Assembly (NCBI GenBank): GCA_035548125.1
Contig: DASZTV010000091.1
Span: forward strand, 1 to 14,269
Length of the DNA: 14,269 nt
Source of the DNA: DASZTV01 sp035548125
GTDB lineage: Bacteria; Actinomycetota; Actinomycetes; JAFAQI01
Direction: 5' to 3'
Position numbers and translations under genes: made by a program. Shown piece after piece: positions 13,811-14,269 of the stretch (position 1 is its first letter; every line of letters begins with the position of its first letter). The notes under the pieces are model-generated. The model worked only from the letters and a program-made list of their open reading frames with translations, did no database searches and was not told where the DNA came from.

Positions 13811-14269
13811 ATGGCACTGTCTCCCCAAGAGCGGCTTGCTCTGGAGAACGCTATCTCTCCTATTCGCCTCCAGACATACCGGACCGCTGCAGCCGCCGCG
13901 TCGTGCGATGACATCGAGCTCTACCTGTGGGACCGGGATCTGGCCGCCGCCGCGATAGCCGACATCGCGATACTTGAGGTTGCGCTACGCAATGCCATGA
14001 ACTCCGTCCTCGCACAGCTTGCGGGGCAGCCCGACTGGTACGCGGTCGATATCGGCTTGGACAACCGGTCGCTGACCGCAGTCGCCAAGGCATGGAACGA
14101 GGTGCCGGCTGCACGTCGTACGCCCGGTCGCGTAGTTGCTCAATTGATGTTCGGATTCTGGCGGAATCTGCTCGAGGCGGGCGGTGACGTCGGTGCCGGA
14201 CCCCTGAAACGGCGAGTCCACTACGAAGACCTTTGGCGCGCCGGACTGCAACGCGCCTTCCCTGGTGGT
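13811..14269 (+). CDS. Abi-like (abortive infection) family protein, N-terminal part
   Basis: 153 codons to the window edge; the gene continues to the right. It matches the Abi-like family of short actinobacterial proteins: SPIRLQTYRTAA (16-27), the block ILEVALRNAMNSVL (54-67), GRVVAQLMFGFWRNLL (106-121) and LWRAGLQRAFP (141-151). Relatives include phage-resistance proteins that stop growth of infected cells, and some Abi proteins are related to HEPN RNases. R60-N61 resembles the RN of a HEPN motif, but no histidine follows where I would expect one. Codons such as CTT, ATA, CTA and TTG are more frequent than in neighbouring genes, consistent with transfer. ATG 13811 has GAGG 9 nt upstream. 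It is the first gene inside the element marked by the tRNA-Lys fragment, so a mobile defence role is plausible but unproven. Confidence 0.75.
   Translation, partial: MALSPQERLALENAISPIRLQTYRTAAAAASCDDIELYLWDRDLAAAAIADIAILEVALRNAMNSVLAQLAGQPDWYAVDIGLDNRSLTAVAKAWNEVPAARRTPGRVVAQLMFGFWRNLLEAGGDVGAGPLKRRVHYEDLWRAGLQRAFPGG

Noticed and set aside
1..14269. CRISPR array or RNA-guided defence locus
   Set aside because: No series of regularly spaced direct repeats and no Cas-like protein were seen; the only repeats are single pairs.

Overview
The window is high-GC DNA with GTG and TTG starts, strong Shine-Dalgarno sites and very short gaps between genes, typical of Actinomycetota. Several families support this: a Lon protease preceded by an HspR-type (HAIR) operator, DUF2630 and DUF2277 proteins, a small HhH-GPD protein of the kind common in actinobacteria, and a zinc-finger UBP protein. 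Genus cannot be read from the sequence alone.

The left two thirds (1-9700) looks like ordinary chromosome. It holds a partial ArsC/Spx-like reductase (-), an HhH-GPD protein (+) converging on a small four-helix membrane protein (-), and a copper amine oxidase (+) with all active-site residues. Then come a 74-residue DUF2630 protein and Lon (+) with its HAIR operator. A UBP zinc-finger protein (-) is divergent from a compact + strand cluster: a cupin and an NTF2-like protein overlapping by four bases, then a 594-residue helical-repeat protein. That last protein resembles the C-terminal part of large ATPase regulators without the ATPase. Its 3' end overlaps that of a convergent methyltransferase, which sits in a two-gene unit with an unrecognised 127-residue protein.

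The 10.1-10.3 kb intergenic region, between divergent genes, is rich in repeats: a perfect 21-bp inverted repeat and a 24-bp tandem duplication just ahead of a 1-Cys peroxiredoxin. Convergent with the peroxiredoxin is a DUF2277 gene. Directly upstream of DUF2277 sits an IS110-family element with an intact DEDD/Ser transposase and about 245 nt of structured non-coding DNA on its 5' side. That is where IS110 elements encode their bridge RNA. Upstream of the element is a short-chain dehydrogenase resembling hydroxyacyl-CoA dehydrogenases.

The right end is accessory DNA. A 43-nt 3' fragment of a tRNA-Lys(UUU) gene, without its 5' half, lies just upstream of the dehydrogenase. Such a fragment is the usual scar where a tyrosine-recombinase element has integrated into a tRNA gene. 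Its orientation places the element to the right. The first gene there is an Abi-like (abortive infection) protein cut off by the window edge, with more relaxed codon use than its neighbours. The intact tRNA-Lys and the integrase should lie beyond the window.

Most interesting points: the candidate bridge RNA of the IS110 element, the tRNA-Lys attachment scar with a defence-type gene next to it, the perfect 21-bp inverted repeat, and the ATPase-less regulator behind the cupin/NTF2-like pair.
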